A stretch of DNA of 64,000 nucleotides, from contig JANPYM010000022.1 of assembly GCA_025890175.1 (NCBI GenBank), positions 126,575 to 190,574 of the forward strand. Direction: 5' to 3'. This document shows, piece by piece, positions 47,118 to 59,000 of the stretch. Below the pieces are notes generated by a model, which made no database searches, was not told the DNA's origin, and saw nothing but the letters and a program-made list of their open reading frames with translations. The DNA is from Ciborinia camelliae. Its lineage: Eukaryota; Ascomycota; Leotiomycetes; Helotiales; Sclerotiniaceae. Made by a program: the position numbers and the translations under genes. Position 1 is the stretch's first letter; each line of letters starts with the position of its first letter.

Positions 47118-47428
47118 TGAATCTACAAACAGGAGATATGGCGTTTATGGCGGCTATGATATCCCATATAGTTACAATGCTTTGGACTGCTGGTGATGCA
47201 GTCGGGGGGACTTTTTAGACGATAAGTCAATGTCAAATTTACTCCCTGCATCTCTTATTGGCTAACATTGTGGTGCAACCATGCATGCTCAGCTGAATTG
47301 AGTGGTTGCCTATTTTGTCAATCCAAGAGTTACCCTTGTCGCAGAAGGAATATCTGCGAATTTAGTTTTATATTTTTCTACCTTTTTCATAGCATTCATT
47401 TTATTTCAATACTTTCCTTGTCATTGCC
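47118..47428. other. short intergenic region
   Basis: 311 bases between Nse1 and the HET gene on the same strand. Pyrimidine-rich towards the HET start. Nothing else seen. Confidence 0.4.
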
Positions 47429-49340
47429 ATGAAGATGAATCGGTTTTCTTACGACCCTCTTGACCCATCCGTGGATGGCATTCGAGTAAGTGCTGGGGTC
47501 CATATAATTCGGGCCACAAATGCTAATGAGGAGTTCCCAGCTCCTGCATCTATTGCCCGGGCTAGATTCCACGCAGCCCCGTTGCTTCCTTAACTGTGTA
47601 ACATTCGGGGAGCGTCCAAAGTACGACGCTATTTCCTACACTTGGGGCAATGAGGCCCGTCAACAACCCATCATCCTTAATGACCAATATTTCCTGGTTA
47701 CGAAGAATCTTTACGATGCACTTATCTGCCTACAGCAGCAAAGCACTGAAGGTCTAGTTCTTTGGGTTGATGCCATTTGCATAAACCAAGACGATATCTC
47801 GGAGCGGAATCGTCAATTGACAATCATGCCTTACATTTACGAGCGTGCAAAGCTTGTAGTGATTTGGCTAAGAAACGACGACCATATAAAACCTCCGATT
47901 TGGCCAGAGCCGAAGAAAATACCGCCGTTTGAGATGTCAGATCACACCGAACAATATATGGAACAACAATTGCTATATCGCTACCTGATCAAAATATGTT
48001 CAAATGAGTATTGGAACAGACTTTGGATTATTCAAGAGATTGGGAAAGCCAGAAAACTCATGATCTCGTTTGGGCAAGAACTCATAGACTGGCAACTATT
48101 TGTGGAAACGATTACCCTTCCCTGGCCCCACCCTGGGAAAGTCATGGCAGAAACCAAAGAACCCAGTGAATCAAGGCATCGAAGAACCGCATTCTCGCAT
48201 ACAGTTCCTTGGAAACTCTACTATCAATTACTGAACAAATATGACGGCGGTCACAAACTACAGAACCTTTTGGCAAATCATCGTCAGGCTTTGTGTAAAG
48301 AACCAAGAGACAAGGTATATGGTTTGATTGGTCTGGCTACTGATTGCTATGCCGGTTTTCCTATGGACTATCGGAAAACACTTTACGAAGTTTGGAAGGA
48401 TACAGTACTTTTCAAAAATTCCGATACCCACGCTCACCAAGGTGATATCTTGAAGTTTGGTAAACTAGTTCGGGACTCTCTTGGCGGCCCAGGCATAACG
48501 ACGATGAAAGAGATTTCTGAAGACGCCTTTCTGAAGATGCCACAAAATGGGCCTCATAATCGTGATTGGTCTCCCAAAGAAAACAATCCTACAGTATTGA
48601 AGATACCAGCCCGTTTAGTGGGTCGTATTGTCCATCTGGGCCCTTCATATTCCCAAATCATGACAGACCTTTCGAAGACTGCAGAGTGGAGATTGAGTAT
48701 TCAATATCATCTTCCCGATAGGATTCAAGCTAGCGTTCAGGAGGAAAGTGACTTATTCTTGGAAAAGCTCGAAGATCTGGATGCGAAAGGCCTCAAGATT
48801 GTGTCGACATGTGATTTTGATGTTTCTTGGATTCCAAAAATTATGCCTCCAAGGTTGTCAGACCCAAATGCAATCGCCGAGAAACCGGATCCGGAGAATG
48901 AGCATCTGTTGCGCGGTTGGTCACTTAATCCATCATTCGATAAACCGGAATTTATCTCCACGTCGCCTGCAGTAGGACCGCGTTTATTTCTTCTGGACAA
49001 TTCTGTTGGGGAAACTTCAGTCTTAGAAGAGACATCTACAACAAGATCGGACCCACCTGGGAACATGGGCCTTGGACCATCGGCAGCCCGTGTGGGTGAT
49101 TACCTGTGCGAATTCGTCGGCATCAAAAGGGCTGCGATCATAAGGAGGAGCAAAAACAAGTTAAGCTTCATCGGGACTGCTGGCTTAGCACAACAAGCAC
49201 GTTTTGCTCGAAAGGGTACAAAATCTACTCCCAGCGATTCCTCTTCTCCATTTCGTCTACCAAAATTCGAATGTCCTACACCCGAAGAGACGGTGGATTT
49301 GTATCTTTACGTACCTTTGGCATATCAACTCCTGGATTAG
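47429..49340 (+). CDS. HET-domain (heterokaryon incompatibility) protein
   Basis: Two exons, 47429-47485 and 47541-49340, joined by a 55-nt phase-0 intron (GTAAGT, CCCAG), 618 aa. An alternative start lies two codons downstream. Exon 1 supplies MKMNRFSYDPLDPSVDGIR, the usual N-terminus before the HET domain. The domain follows in order: PKYDAISYTWGNEARQQPI, NLYDALICLQ, LVLWVDAICINQDDISERN and MPYIYERAKLVVIWL, then WNRLWIIQEIGKARKLM. These are the conserved HET blocks. The C-terminal half includes KEPRDKVYGLIGLATDCY, as in many HET proteins, and then has no named domain. HET proteins trigger cell death after fusion of incompatible hyphae when paired with the right partner; the partner cannot be told from this window. 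Confidence 0.93.
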
Positions 49341-50904
49341 CATGGTCTTCATCTCGTCAAATTGCTTCATATCTAGGGACTTCATCCATAGAAAACAGTT
49401 TGCCTTGCAGATAAAGGCATAAGCTTAGGTTGCATGCGGCCGGTATAGCTGAAACCCTAGATTAAAGATCTATCATATGATGATAATGGATATGGACCAC
49501 AAATTTATCACTAAAGTGAACAATCCGATCGTTGACGTATTTTCCTATATATAGAATATTTTCGACCCACAATTTTGACCTATCTGTTAACTTCTTGACT
49601 ACCAATTATAGGCCTAGATATAACATTTCGAAATTTTATTTGTAGCTACGAATGCAGCCATTTTGTGTAATACTTCGGCTCTTGAGCCTTTTCCAAAGAG
49701 ATGCAATGAACAATAAATTATGGTCATTCAATCCTTCGCATTAGAACTACATTAAACCAAATATGTGGTCATGTGTCTCGTTCCTAGCTCGTAGTGCATC
49801 GAGCCGTGATTATTGAAGTATGAGAGGGCAAATAGAAATCATCAGGTTTTTAAGCCCATAGAGCATCAAGGAATGAAGAGTCTTTCACCAGAACTTCAGA
49901 AACTACTCCCTTACCTACTTCCTAGCCTATTCGTCCTTGCTCATGTCCACCTTCGACTTTTCTGCGCGCTTGTAATGTAATGTCTTTTCGAATCTAATTT
50001 GTTCACATCAATATCATGTTCTTCACTCAACACATTCTCCCAGAGGTCCAGAACCTTTGGGACAGGATTGGCTTGTGATAGCGATGCCAGGTCACTCATT
50101 TCCTTCGAGTTTTAGTACGCTTCTTTCCTGCAAGGCTTAAATTTCCAATACATCCACAAAGATGAGAAAAATCCATTGCTCCATGGTAATTATTCTTATC
50201 ACCAAGTACCACAACCACCGAATCACTCGCTGCAGTCTGAGGATCTCCCGACCCCATCCATAAGTATGACTCATTCCTAATTCGAATGTGCATACCGGTA
50301 GGTATCAAACATGCAGATCGAATTACTCTATCGATATTGTTGATATAAAATAGTTCTACATACACTAGCTCGATACACAATAATAACAAAAGATATTCAT
50401 CAACAACTCGTTCTCTTGATCCGGTATCTCCTTTGGAATATCAGCTCTCTTTTTAAGCTTTCTCTTCATCCTTCTAATCTAGATCTCCACATCTGCATCA
50501 CGTCTAGATCCTCATTTTTTGATCTTCGAAGTAGGAGTGATGAGTTTAAAGAGACTGTGGAACGTATGTTTTGAAAGAATGTAGCAGGACGCAGGGTGCA
50601 CCACATTACCTCGTTTTTATTTATTTCTGTCGGTGATGCGAGGAACCTTGGTGAGATCTTCTGGCTTGGAAGGGGGTGGTAAATTGCTAATTAGTATTTT
50701 CATATGGTAGTTGATTAAGATAGCGGGTGGGTGACAATCGTCGATTTCTCCAATGGTGATTGCAGAAACTGTGGATTTTCTTTGGGTTTTGGTGTGTATT
50801 GAAGTGTATGTGTATAAATTTCTAGGAGAAATTAAAGTACATTATTCCGCTAAAGGATTGGATGGATTATATCTCTGGCTTTTCTTTGAGATACCTGTAC
50901 CTTA
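49341..50904. other. intergenic region, nothing recognised
   Basis: Follows the HET gene. Open frames such as 50096-50389 (-) and 50753-51064 (+) have no motifs, and the latter overlaps the HET-like relic on the other strand. Confidence 0.4.
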
Positions 50905-51275
50905 CGATACCTTTGTTGAATCTTCCCATTCTGGACACCATGTCGGCAAATCGATTTCTATAGGTTCTGGGGTTTTATTCGGGTTCGTATCCAAATTAGA
51001 GTTTCCATGCTATTGCTACGAATGCGCATCAGGTCTTTCTTCAAATTTCGTGATGCGCGTATAGTATGTCCGTTAAGAGTTATGGGAATCACATCCGCGG
51101 GATCTATAATAGAGCTTTATAAATTAGATGTTGATCGAGATACTGTTAGGAGTTCGCATTTGGTATCGTCGGTAGGAGTGATCTCGGAGAATATCTTCAC
51201 CAGTCGAATCTCTTGATTGCCCGCATCTCGCCATGTATAAATTATATCATGCACCTTCCCTAGAACATCGTCAAT
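50905..51275 (-). pseudogene. relic of a HET-domain gene, internally deleted
   Basis: In one minus frame, DAGNQEIRLVKIFSEITPTD and KCELLTVSR are followed by one in-frame TAA (51117-51119). The same frame continues DPADVIPITLNGHTIRASRN and LKKDLMRIRSNSMETLIWI. This resembles the start of a HET domain (EIRLLKI, then the linker, then PITLNG..., NL..AL..IR, LW.D). The next block in a shifted frame is EIDLPTWCPEWEDSTKV, resembling the later LPSWVPDW motif of HET proteins. The hundreds of residues that should separate these motifs are absent. The intact HET gene lies 1.6 kb away. Confidence 0.5.
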
Positions 51276-51900
51276 ATATTATCGATCGAAGTTTAGGTAC
51301 AAGATCTTGGATATATGATTTCTTGAGAACTATCTTCAACCCATTCACCTGCATCACAGTCTCGCCTCTCTATACTATTTAGGACTGGACCGCTTGCCCT
51401 AACAATATTTGACACTGGCGACCAAACAGTATTGAAACTTCCGCCGGAACTTCGCAGCATAACTTCTTCATTGTGCTTCGATTATTTTCGGGGCTGAATC
51501 TGAAGGCACTCTTTATAGTGAATTCAATATGTTCAAGGTAGTATTCGGTGGGCAAGTCCGAAAAAAACTCGTCTTCTGCAAGAATACTTTGTTGGATGGA
51601 TTGTGTTGACTGCTGGGAAGAAATCTCCGTAGGCTTGATTGATTTGATATTCTTGGGGATTCGTTTCAGTGACCTGGGATATCCGTTCGATGGTAGCTGT
51701 CACATATCCTTGAGAGCTGCTTGATCTGCCCTTTTTGTCAATAATACTACAGCACTGGTAGCGAACTATTCGAAAACATCGTGAGTTATTGGCCTCGCAG
51801 GAGTGACCCCATTTCTGTATACCAACAAGTATCTAATCTCATTGTTGATCAATGAGCGTTCTGTTCTCAGATCGCCGTCGCAAGTTGTCCTACCCAAAGG
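51276..51900 (-). other. frame-broken or spliced coding-like sequence
   Basis: Three long minus-strand open stretches without a usable start overlap here. One reads KWGHSCEANNSRCFRIV, then QGYVTATIERISQVTET and QINQAYGDFFPAVNTIH. A second reads LKRIPKNIKSIKPTEISSQQ and SDLPTEYYLEHIEFTIKSAF. A third reads VMLRSSGGSFNTVWSPVSN and RRDCDAGEWVEDSSQEI. The composition looks coding, but I could not join them with plausible introns. It may be the 5' part of the HET relic, an independent relic, or a multi-exon gene. Confidence 0.35.
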
Positions 51901-52184
51901 CCGAGCATTCCCTCTTCATCCATGAAATGCTACTTACTCCATCCATTTCATACAACCAAAAATGTTAATAAGAAGCAAATGATTCCCTCTACTGCTCGGG
52001 TTGGCTTGAACCACCAATTTGGGTGATCCGAGCCCCACTTCAATTCTCCAATTCGAACATTGACCCCACATTCACATTATTCACAACCTTCGAACACTTC
52101 CTGGAAAATCACAAACAAATCGCCAAAATACATTCAAAAATATATTTTATATGTGGAAAATAATAAAAAAGAACAAAAATGACA

Positions 52185-52283
52185 CTCCCTCGAGTGGGAT
52201 TGAACCACTAACCTCTCGATGAATCTGCGAATGAATTGCTTCAAGTAACAGTCGAACGCGCTAGCCAATTGCGCCACGAGGGA
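52185..52283 (-). tRNA. tRNA-Asn (GTT anticodon) with 25-nt intron
   Basis: The minus strand folds as a complete tRNA. Acceptor stem TCCCTCG pairs with CGAGGGA, followed by discriminator G. The D-stem is GCGC/GCGC with an AATTGGCTA loop. The anticodon stem is TTCGA/TCGAG with loop CTGTTA-A, anticodon GTT at 52249-52247. The variable loop is AGGTT and the T-arm AGTGG-TTCAATC-CCACT. A 25-nt intron (52221-52245) sits after the base 3' of the anticodon, the canonical nuclear tRNA intron position. No CCA is encoded. This is the only tRNA I found in the window. Confidence 0.93.
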
Positions 52284-53010
52284 CTTGTGATTTGATGACG
52301 AAATGAAATTTAATTAGACTTATGTCCAACTCTCTTGGTTCAACTGCTGCAAGTTCATTTGCGTAAGCTGACAAGGATGGTACGTACATATGCATTTAAA
52401 AAGACAACCAAGCTTATATCAATATTGATTTTATTTCATTCAATATGTAATTGTATTTAGATGCTCTACATTTTACCATTCATATACCCATGATTATTAC
52501 AGCGATTGATTATCTAATCACCGTGGTATTCCTTTTTTTCCCATTTATATAGTCTCGGATAACGTTAAAGGGGTAGAAATTTATATACTTTACGTTAAGG
52601 AATATATCGAATAAATTAATTATAAGTATAATATATGTTTAACAATAAGGTTCGATTGAAAGGCAAGGTCTTTTTCATTAAAATCTAAACTTTTTAGTGC
52701 TAAGATATCGTCTTGTTAGCTAATTAATTCGATGAATATAGTCCTCTAACCATTCTTTTCCTTACAACCGGTACCGACCTCTGCGCCGCTTCCGCACTTA
52801 AAATGGACTTGAACCTTGCCTTCATGATAATGTCGGGTGCGATTATATATATTCTGGTCTTCTTTATAGTCAAAGTCAAAGCCGTTATGAAAATCGGATT
52901 ATAAATGAATAAATAATTAGTTTATTAGTGGAAAAGGTTCTCATGCTTTCGCTCCAATTACATTAACAGATGTATCTTTAGAAGAGCCTCCGGAAATGTT
53001 CCAGTTGCCA
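52284..53010. other. intergenic region, nothing recognised
   Basis: AT-rich (many TATAT runs around 52570-52640) between the tRNA and a coding relic. No gene or repeat supported. Confidence 0.4.
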
Positions 53011-53637
53011 TGGTCCTCGGGACTTTCATCAACGGTATTATCCTACAAGCACTCTACAGCACATCGGCTCTCATACTCGACAATCCAAGTACACCTGCAC
53101 ACGGCTCATACCGACTTTACTTACTGCTTAACTGTCTTTTGTGACATTTTTTTCGTTTGTAAAATTTATAGAATACTTCTTTCTTGTGCAGATTTACCTT
53201 TGTGTAGAAATAGAAGTCTGTGGAACGTCCAAAACAACGTTCCAGATGGTTGCTGAACGGTACCAAGGCATCACAAACAGTATCCATGAGGTATATACCT
53301 GCGAAGCACGACAATTCTGGACTCGAATAGGATGGAGAAGTCACAAATAATCGGTTCATCCAATGGATCAATGGATCTGAAGGTTTATCAGCTTGAAGAG
53401 GGATGGAAGTTATGTATTTCCTATCCAAATGGAAACCTGAAGCCTTTATAAAACATGGAAGCACTATGTATTTGTACCAGCTCCCGTCGATGCTCTTAAG
53501 CCAGAGAAAGATAACGTTGCAAAGCTGGAACAACAATCTCCAAAACGGGATATACTTTTTGGAGAAATATACTCCATAGCATCCTCCTGGTCTCAGTTTA
53601 TCTATAATCTTGTCAATTCGGCATCTCATTGACCGAT
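53011..53637 (+). pseudogene. decayed coding sequence of unknown family
   Basis: Plus-strand frames of coding character follow one another but shift phase. The first, starting at an ATG near 53011, is MVLGTFINGIILQALYSTSA followed by LILDNPSTPAHGSYRL. Next comes VEIEVCGTSKTTFQMVAERY and QGITNSIHEVYTCEARQF. Then SSNGSMDLKVYQLEEGWKL and ISYPNGNLKP, ended by TAA near 53447. The next base phase continues YKTWKHYVFVPAPVDALKPE, then ILFGEIYSIASSWSQF, up to a TGA near 53632. At least the last switch looks like a simple frameshift. An opposing 170-codon minus frame (53117-53629) begins with ATG but lacks motifs. The family is not recognised. Confidence 0.4.
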
Positions 53638-54013
53638 AATCTTCTACCGAGTGGTGTTAGACTGAATCACATAAATATAATATGATAAGAAGCACAAATA
53701 TATCAAAACATATCAGTCACCAACTGTGACGTGTGCGTGTGAGTTTCTAAGCAAAAAAGAAAACGGTTTAAATGATCTAAATAATAGCAGACTGCTTGGT
53801 TTAGGCACTCAGACTATAAAATGGATCCATCTCTGGAGCTCATATGGCCCAACTTCCTTTTCTATCATACAGAGAATATATTCTTCCATAGCATCATCAT
53901 TATAAACATCTATTTCAACGACAAACAACTACCACATACCTCTCGATACTTAGTACCTCAACAACCAACTACCAACTCATCCCAAAACCTCACTCAATAT
54001 ATTCTTAAACGCC
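53638..54013. other. intergenic region, upstream of repeat-protein gene
   Basis: 376 bases. Rich in short CAACTACCA-type units just before the start at 54014. Presumably holds the promoter of the repeat protein. Confidence 0.4.
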
Positions 54014-55324
54014 ATGTATAACCCTCGAGGATCTGGCACCGCTTCAAGAAGGTCCGCTGGTGGATATTCTTCTCGCTACGTTCCCATTACAACGTCCAAC
54101 TATGACCCCAATGATCCAAACTATTACGCCAGCGAACAGGGCAACGATGGATGGCATCCTGGTGGTCCAGCTCCTGAAGGGTATACTGATGACACGGCTT
54201 CTGGAGGATATACTGAGGGCCCAGCTTCTGACTACTATACTGGTAACACTGCTCCTGTACCTTATACTGGAGGCCAAGCCCCCGAAACTTACACTGGTAA
54301 CACTAATCGTGGATTTTATACTGGTAACACTGCTCCTGTACCTTATACTGGAGGCCAAGCCCCCGAAACTTACACTGGTAACACTAATCGTGGATTTTAT
54401 ACTGGTAACACTGCTCCTGTACCTTATACTGGAGGCCAAGCCCCCGAAACTTACACTGGTAACACTAATCGTGGATTTTATACTGGTAACACTGCTCCTG
54501 TACCTTATACTGGAGGCCAAGCCCCCGAAGCTTACACTGGTGGCCCGGCTCCTGGAGGGTCTGCTGGTGGAGCTTTTACTGAGCATTCTACTAGTGGAAC
54601 TACTATTACAGAGTCTACTGGTGACAATCCTTCTTCAAGGTACAATGCTATCCCGGCTCCTGGAGGGCCTATTAGTGGAACTCCTACTGGTTATCCTATT
54701 AGTGGATCTTCCATTAGAGGACCTACTGGTGGAACTCCTACTGGGTATTATAATAGTGGAACTGCCAATACAGAGTCTACTAGTGTCAATCCTCCTTCAA
54801 GGTATAATTATAATCAAAATACTGGATTTTCAAGACGCGACAATACTCCTGGATGGCATGATCGTGTCCCGTCTCCTAGGCGGTCTGCTCGTCGCTCTGC
54901 CGCAAGAGCCTCCGACTCTAGCTCCAATGATGCCAACAAGTCTGGAGGCGCCAACCTTGCTGGTGGAGGTTACTACAAATATCGATGCAAATACTGGCTC
55001 ACTTACAATTGCCCACATTGGGTGTGGGTTAATAATGCACCATGCGCACATTGCTTGGTAAGTTATACTTCCAACTTTCAAGACAATCATCATACGAGTA
55101 CTAATATACGACCATTTCAGGCCGAAGGGCGAGATTAGTATGATATCCAAGGACTTCCCTCTCGAGATCGAGCATGGACACCCCGTAAGTAATTCTACAG
55201 ACCCGGAATATGGACTAACAACATACAGATAAGTCACCAGCTTAGTACTTGTTACTATGCTACGCCTTTATACCGGGTTCGTGTTAGATTCTCAGGAGTT
55301 GGAGAACGTCATTTGGACTTTTAG
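54014..55324 (+). CDS. tandem-repeat Tyr/Thr/Gly/Pro-rich protein with Cys-rich C-terminal region
   Basis: Preferred model: exons 54014-55057, 55128-55184, 55229-55324, giving 398 aa. The first 290 residues are low complexity. They contain a 27-residue unit (starting YTGNTAPVPYTGGQAPETYT) present in three complete copies and one partial, the complete ones essentially identical at DNA level. Then come a Ser/Arg-rich stretch (SPRRSARRSAARASDSSS) and a compact region with YKYRCKYWLTYNCPHWVW and NNAPCAHCL, i.e. C-x7-C-x9-C-x2-C, zinc-ribbon-like. Using the first CAG acceptor (55120) instead of GAAG at 55127 ends the protein after AEGRD. The later acceptor opens two further exons, with an ACTAAC branch site in the second intron. 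No signal peptide, so probably intracellular and disordered. No known family. Confidence 0.7.
54236..54535 (+). repeat. 81-bp coding tandem repeat, about 3.7 copies
   Basis: Units at 54236-54316, 54317-54397 and 54398-54478 appear identical. The fourth is cut near 54535 where GAAACT becomes GAAGCT. The unit is a multiple of three, so copy changes keep the reading frame. Such homogeneity indicates recent expansion or gene conversion. Confidence 0.92.
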
Positions 55325-56018
55325 GATGGGAATGCAATGCAGGTTTTCGACTTCGATTTTCTTATGGGCATAAGAGGGAATGAGGAAGAGGATTCAACAG
55401 CCATGGGCTTGATTTGGAGGAGGATCATGAGTCTTTGAGTCTGGTTATGACTGCATAGAAAAATTACATTAGAGCGTGACTTTTCATTCATCAATATACA
55501 TAACATTTGATGAATCTTGCTTTTGTATCATGTGTATATTGAATGAAGTTACATGCCTGAGAAGAATGAAAAGTTTGATGATTGTCGGTTACATTTTTCA
55601 CTCCCGCCCTAATGTCCAAAACTATGAAATAACGAGATTTAAACGCATATCCCTAATTGGGTAATTGAAATTCTCTTGTGAAAACTTTATTCGTCATTCA
55701 ATGTATATATCAACTTGAGAAATTTTCTCACTAACGTCCAAACTCCATTAAACAGATCATTGCTTAATGTATATCACTGCCCTAGAAATTGGCTCACTCA
55801 TGTTTAAACCTTTATATTTAAATATTTTTGAAAAGATTGAAATTAATCATAGGATATATTGGGCGATACTATGCCCCTTGTGATGTACGGAAATTAGACA
55901 CTAAGACGACAACGGGGAACGGGGAGAAGTAGAGATTCCACAGTATATTTCGAGGCTAATTACAAATCTCACTTTCCAATCTATATCTCTAAAAGAACAC
56001 CTGTATCTAATGGCCACT
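55325..56018. other. intergenic region between convergent genes
   Basis: About 0.7 kb between the ends of the repeat protein and the mucin-like gene. AT-rich; short frames only. Confidence 0.45.
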
Positions 56019-59000
56019 CTATGCAAACAATACAAAAGCCCATGAGCCCAAATAAACTACCTTCAATTCTAGAGGCCACAACTTCTTCACCGATCTTTCG
56101 GCCGAAGATCTTTCCTCAATATCTCGACCTTGAACTCCAGAGCCATCTTGCTCATTATACAAACTATCCACTCTGTATGGAATAACATCGGGCTGTGATC
56201 TCTTTCCCGCCTTTGTTGTTGTTTCCGCAGGTTGTACATAGGTCAAATTCGATTGAGTCGTGATGGTTCCCAAGGTTGAAGGTATTGCGTTTGAGTAACT
56301 CGCCATCGTGTACATTGATGGATTATCGGTGGATGGTGTGAGGTTTGATGTATGAGTTGTGGTTGTGGTGGTCCCGAAGGTTGAAGACGCAGATCCGGAT
56401 GGTGTGCTTGAAGCTGGGGCAGAAAAGACTGGGGCCGATTCTGATGGTCCACTTGATTGAGCTGGGGCAGAGAAAGTTGGGGAAGATGAAATTGGTGGAA
56501 TTGATGAAGCGGACGATCCAGTTGATTGAGCTGGGCCAGATGTAATTGGGGCAGGTTGTACATTAGTTGAATTCGAGTGAGTTGTAATGGTTCCTGAGGT
56601 TAAAGCCGCAGATCCGGATGGTGCGCTTGAAGTTGGGACAGAAGAAGATGGGGCAAAAGAAGATGGGGCAGATAAATTTGAAGATGCAGCTGGTCCAGTT
56701 GATTGAGCCGGGGCAGATGAAACTGGGGCAGGTTGTACATGAGTTGAATTCGAGTGAGTTGTAATGGTTCCTGAGGTTGAAGCCGCAGATCCGGATGGTG
56801 CGCTTGAAGCTAAAGTAGATGAAGATGTTGCACTCGAAGATGTATTTAATCCAGTTGATTGAGCTGAGGCAAATGAAGATGTTGTATTTGAAGATATATT
56901 TAATCCAGTTGGTTGAGCTGGGGTAAATGAAACTGGGGCAGGTGGTACATAGGTCGAGTTTGAATAAGTTGTAATGGTTCCTGAGGTTGAAGCTGCAAAA
57001 GATCCGGATGATGCACTTGAAGATAGGGCAGAAGAAGATGGGGAAAAAGAAAATGTTGTATTTGAAGATGTAGTTAATCCAGTTGATTGAGCTGGGGTAG
57101 ATGAAGATGTTGCATTTGAAGATGAAGATGTTGTACTTGAAGATGAAGATGTTGTATTTGAAGATGTTGTATTTGAAGATGTATTTAATACAGTTGATTG
57201 AGCTGGGGCAGATGAAGATGTCGCATTCGAAGATGCAGCTAGTCCAGTTAATTGAGCTGGGGCAGGTTGTACATGGGTCGAATTCAAGTAAGTTGTGATG
57301 GTTCCCAAGTTTGAGGATATTGCGTTTGAGTAACTCGTCATCGTGGTGTACATTGATTGATTATTGGTCGATGATGTAAGGTTTGATGTATGAATTGTGG
57401 TGGTTCCCAAGGTTGAAGCCGCAGGTTGTATATGGGTCGACTTTGAGTGGGTTGTAACGGTTCCTAAATTTGAAGGCATCGCATTTGAGTAACTCGCCAT
57501 CGTAGTGTACATTGATTGATTATTGATCAATGGTGTAAGATTTGATGTATGAATTGTGGTGGTTCTCAAGGTTGAAGCCGAAGGTTGTACATGGGTTGAA
57601 TTTGAGTGGGTTGTAACGGTTCCTAAGTTTGAAGGCATTGCGTTTGAGTAACTCGCCATCGTGGTGTACATTGATTGATTATTGGCCGATAGTGTGAGAT
57701 TTGGGCTAATGGTAGGAATGTTGTGAACTGAAGTCTGACTGGTAGCGAGAGGAGATTTGGATGGTTGGGCAATGTTGATAGTTTGAGCCGAGTTCGAAGT
57801 TGAAAATATATTCAACGTTTGAAATGAGGTAAGTGCTAGTGTGCTGCTAGTGTTCATTATCTGAGTTGGGTTTAACGTCTGACTGGAGTTGGATGGCTGA
57901 GTAATGTTGTTGGTCTGAGCCGAGTTGGAAGTCTCAAGTGTATGAAAGACTGGAAATAAGGTAGAGTTGGAAGTCGGAGATGTATTAAATGTTTGAAATG
58001 AGGAAAGTGTCTCACTAGCGCTTAATGTATGTGAGGAGTTTAACGTCTGAATGGAGTTGGTTGGCTGAAAACTATCGATACTCTGAGTTGAGCTGGAAGT
58101 TGAAGATGGGTTGAAAGTTAGAAATAAGGTAAATGTGTTGCTAATGATTATTGTAGAAGTTAAACTTAATGTCTGAGTAGAGTTGGATGGCTGGGCAATT
58201 TTAATAGTCGGAGCTGAGTTGAAAGTTGGAGATGTATTAGATGGTTGGAATGAGGAGAGAGTCTTGCTAGAGCTCATTGTATAAGGTGTGGTTGTCTGAA
58301 TTGTGGTTGACGTCTGAATTGTGTTTAACGTTTGAATGGAGTTGGATGGCTGAGCAATGTTAATAGTGGGAGATGTATTAGATGTTTGAAATGAGGAGAG
58401 AGTCTTGCTAGCGCTCATTGTATAAGGCGTGGTTGAGGTCTGAATTGTATTTAACGTCTGAATTGTATTTAACGTCTGAATTGTATTTAACGTCTGAATT
58501 GTATTTAACGTCTGAATTGTATTTAACGTCTGAATTGTATTTAATGTCTGAATTGTGTTTAAAGTCTGAATGGAGTTGGATGGCTGAGCAATGTTAATAG
58601 TCGGAGATGTATTAGATGTTTGAAATGAGGAGAGAGTCTTGCTAGCGCTCATTGTATAAGATGGGGTTAACGTCTGAATGGAGTTGGATGTATGAACTGT
58701 TGAGATTTCAGTCTTCGCGAGGGGCAATGTTGGTGTAGTGTGACTGCTTAGGAAGGATGAGTTATTGATCAAGGATATCGGGCTAGAGGTTTTGTAATTT
58801 TGATCACCATTTGTATTTGAATGGGTAGAGTGCATGGACGGTATTGTTGACGTTGTATTGACAGTGGTTGGATTATAGCTGCTGCTGCTGCTCGGGTTTG
58901 AAAATATGCTGGTTGGTGTTGTAGCAATGATGATTGGATTATTGCTACTGACGATCGGTTTTGAAGACATGGTGGTTGGTGTTGTAGTGTCGGTGATTGG

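Noticed and set aside
53117..53629. 170-codon minus frame with ATG start
   Set aside because: No motif, and the plus strand over the same bases shows more convincing coding character in consecutive fragments. Not fully excluded.
54044..54586. 180-codon minus frame and 333-codon plus frame inside the repeat protein gene
   Set aside because: They arise because the 81-bp repeat is open in several frames. The frame ending in the Cys-rich region is the one with a good start and splice sites.
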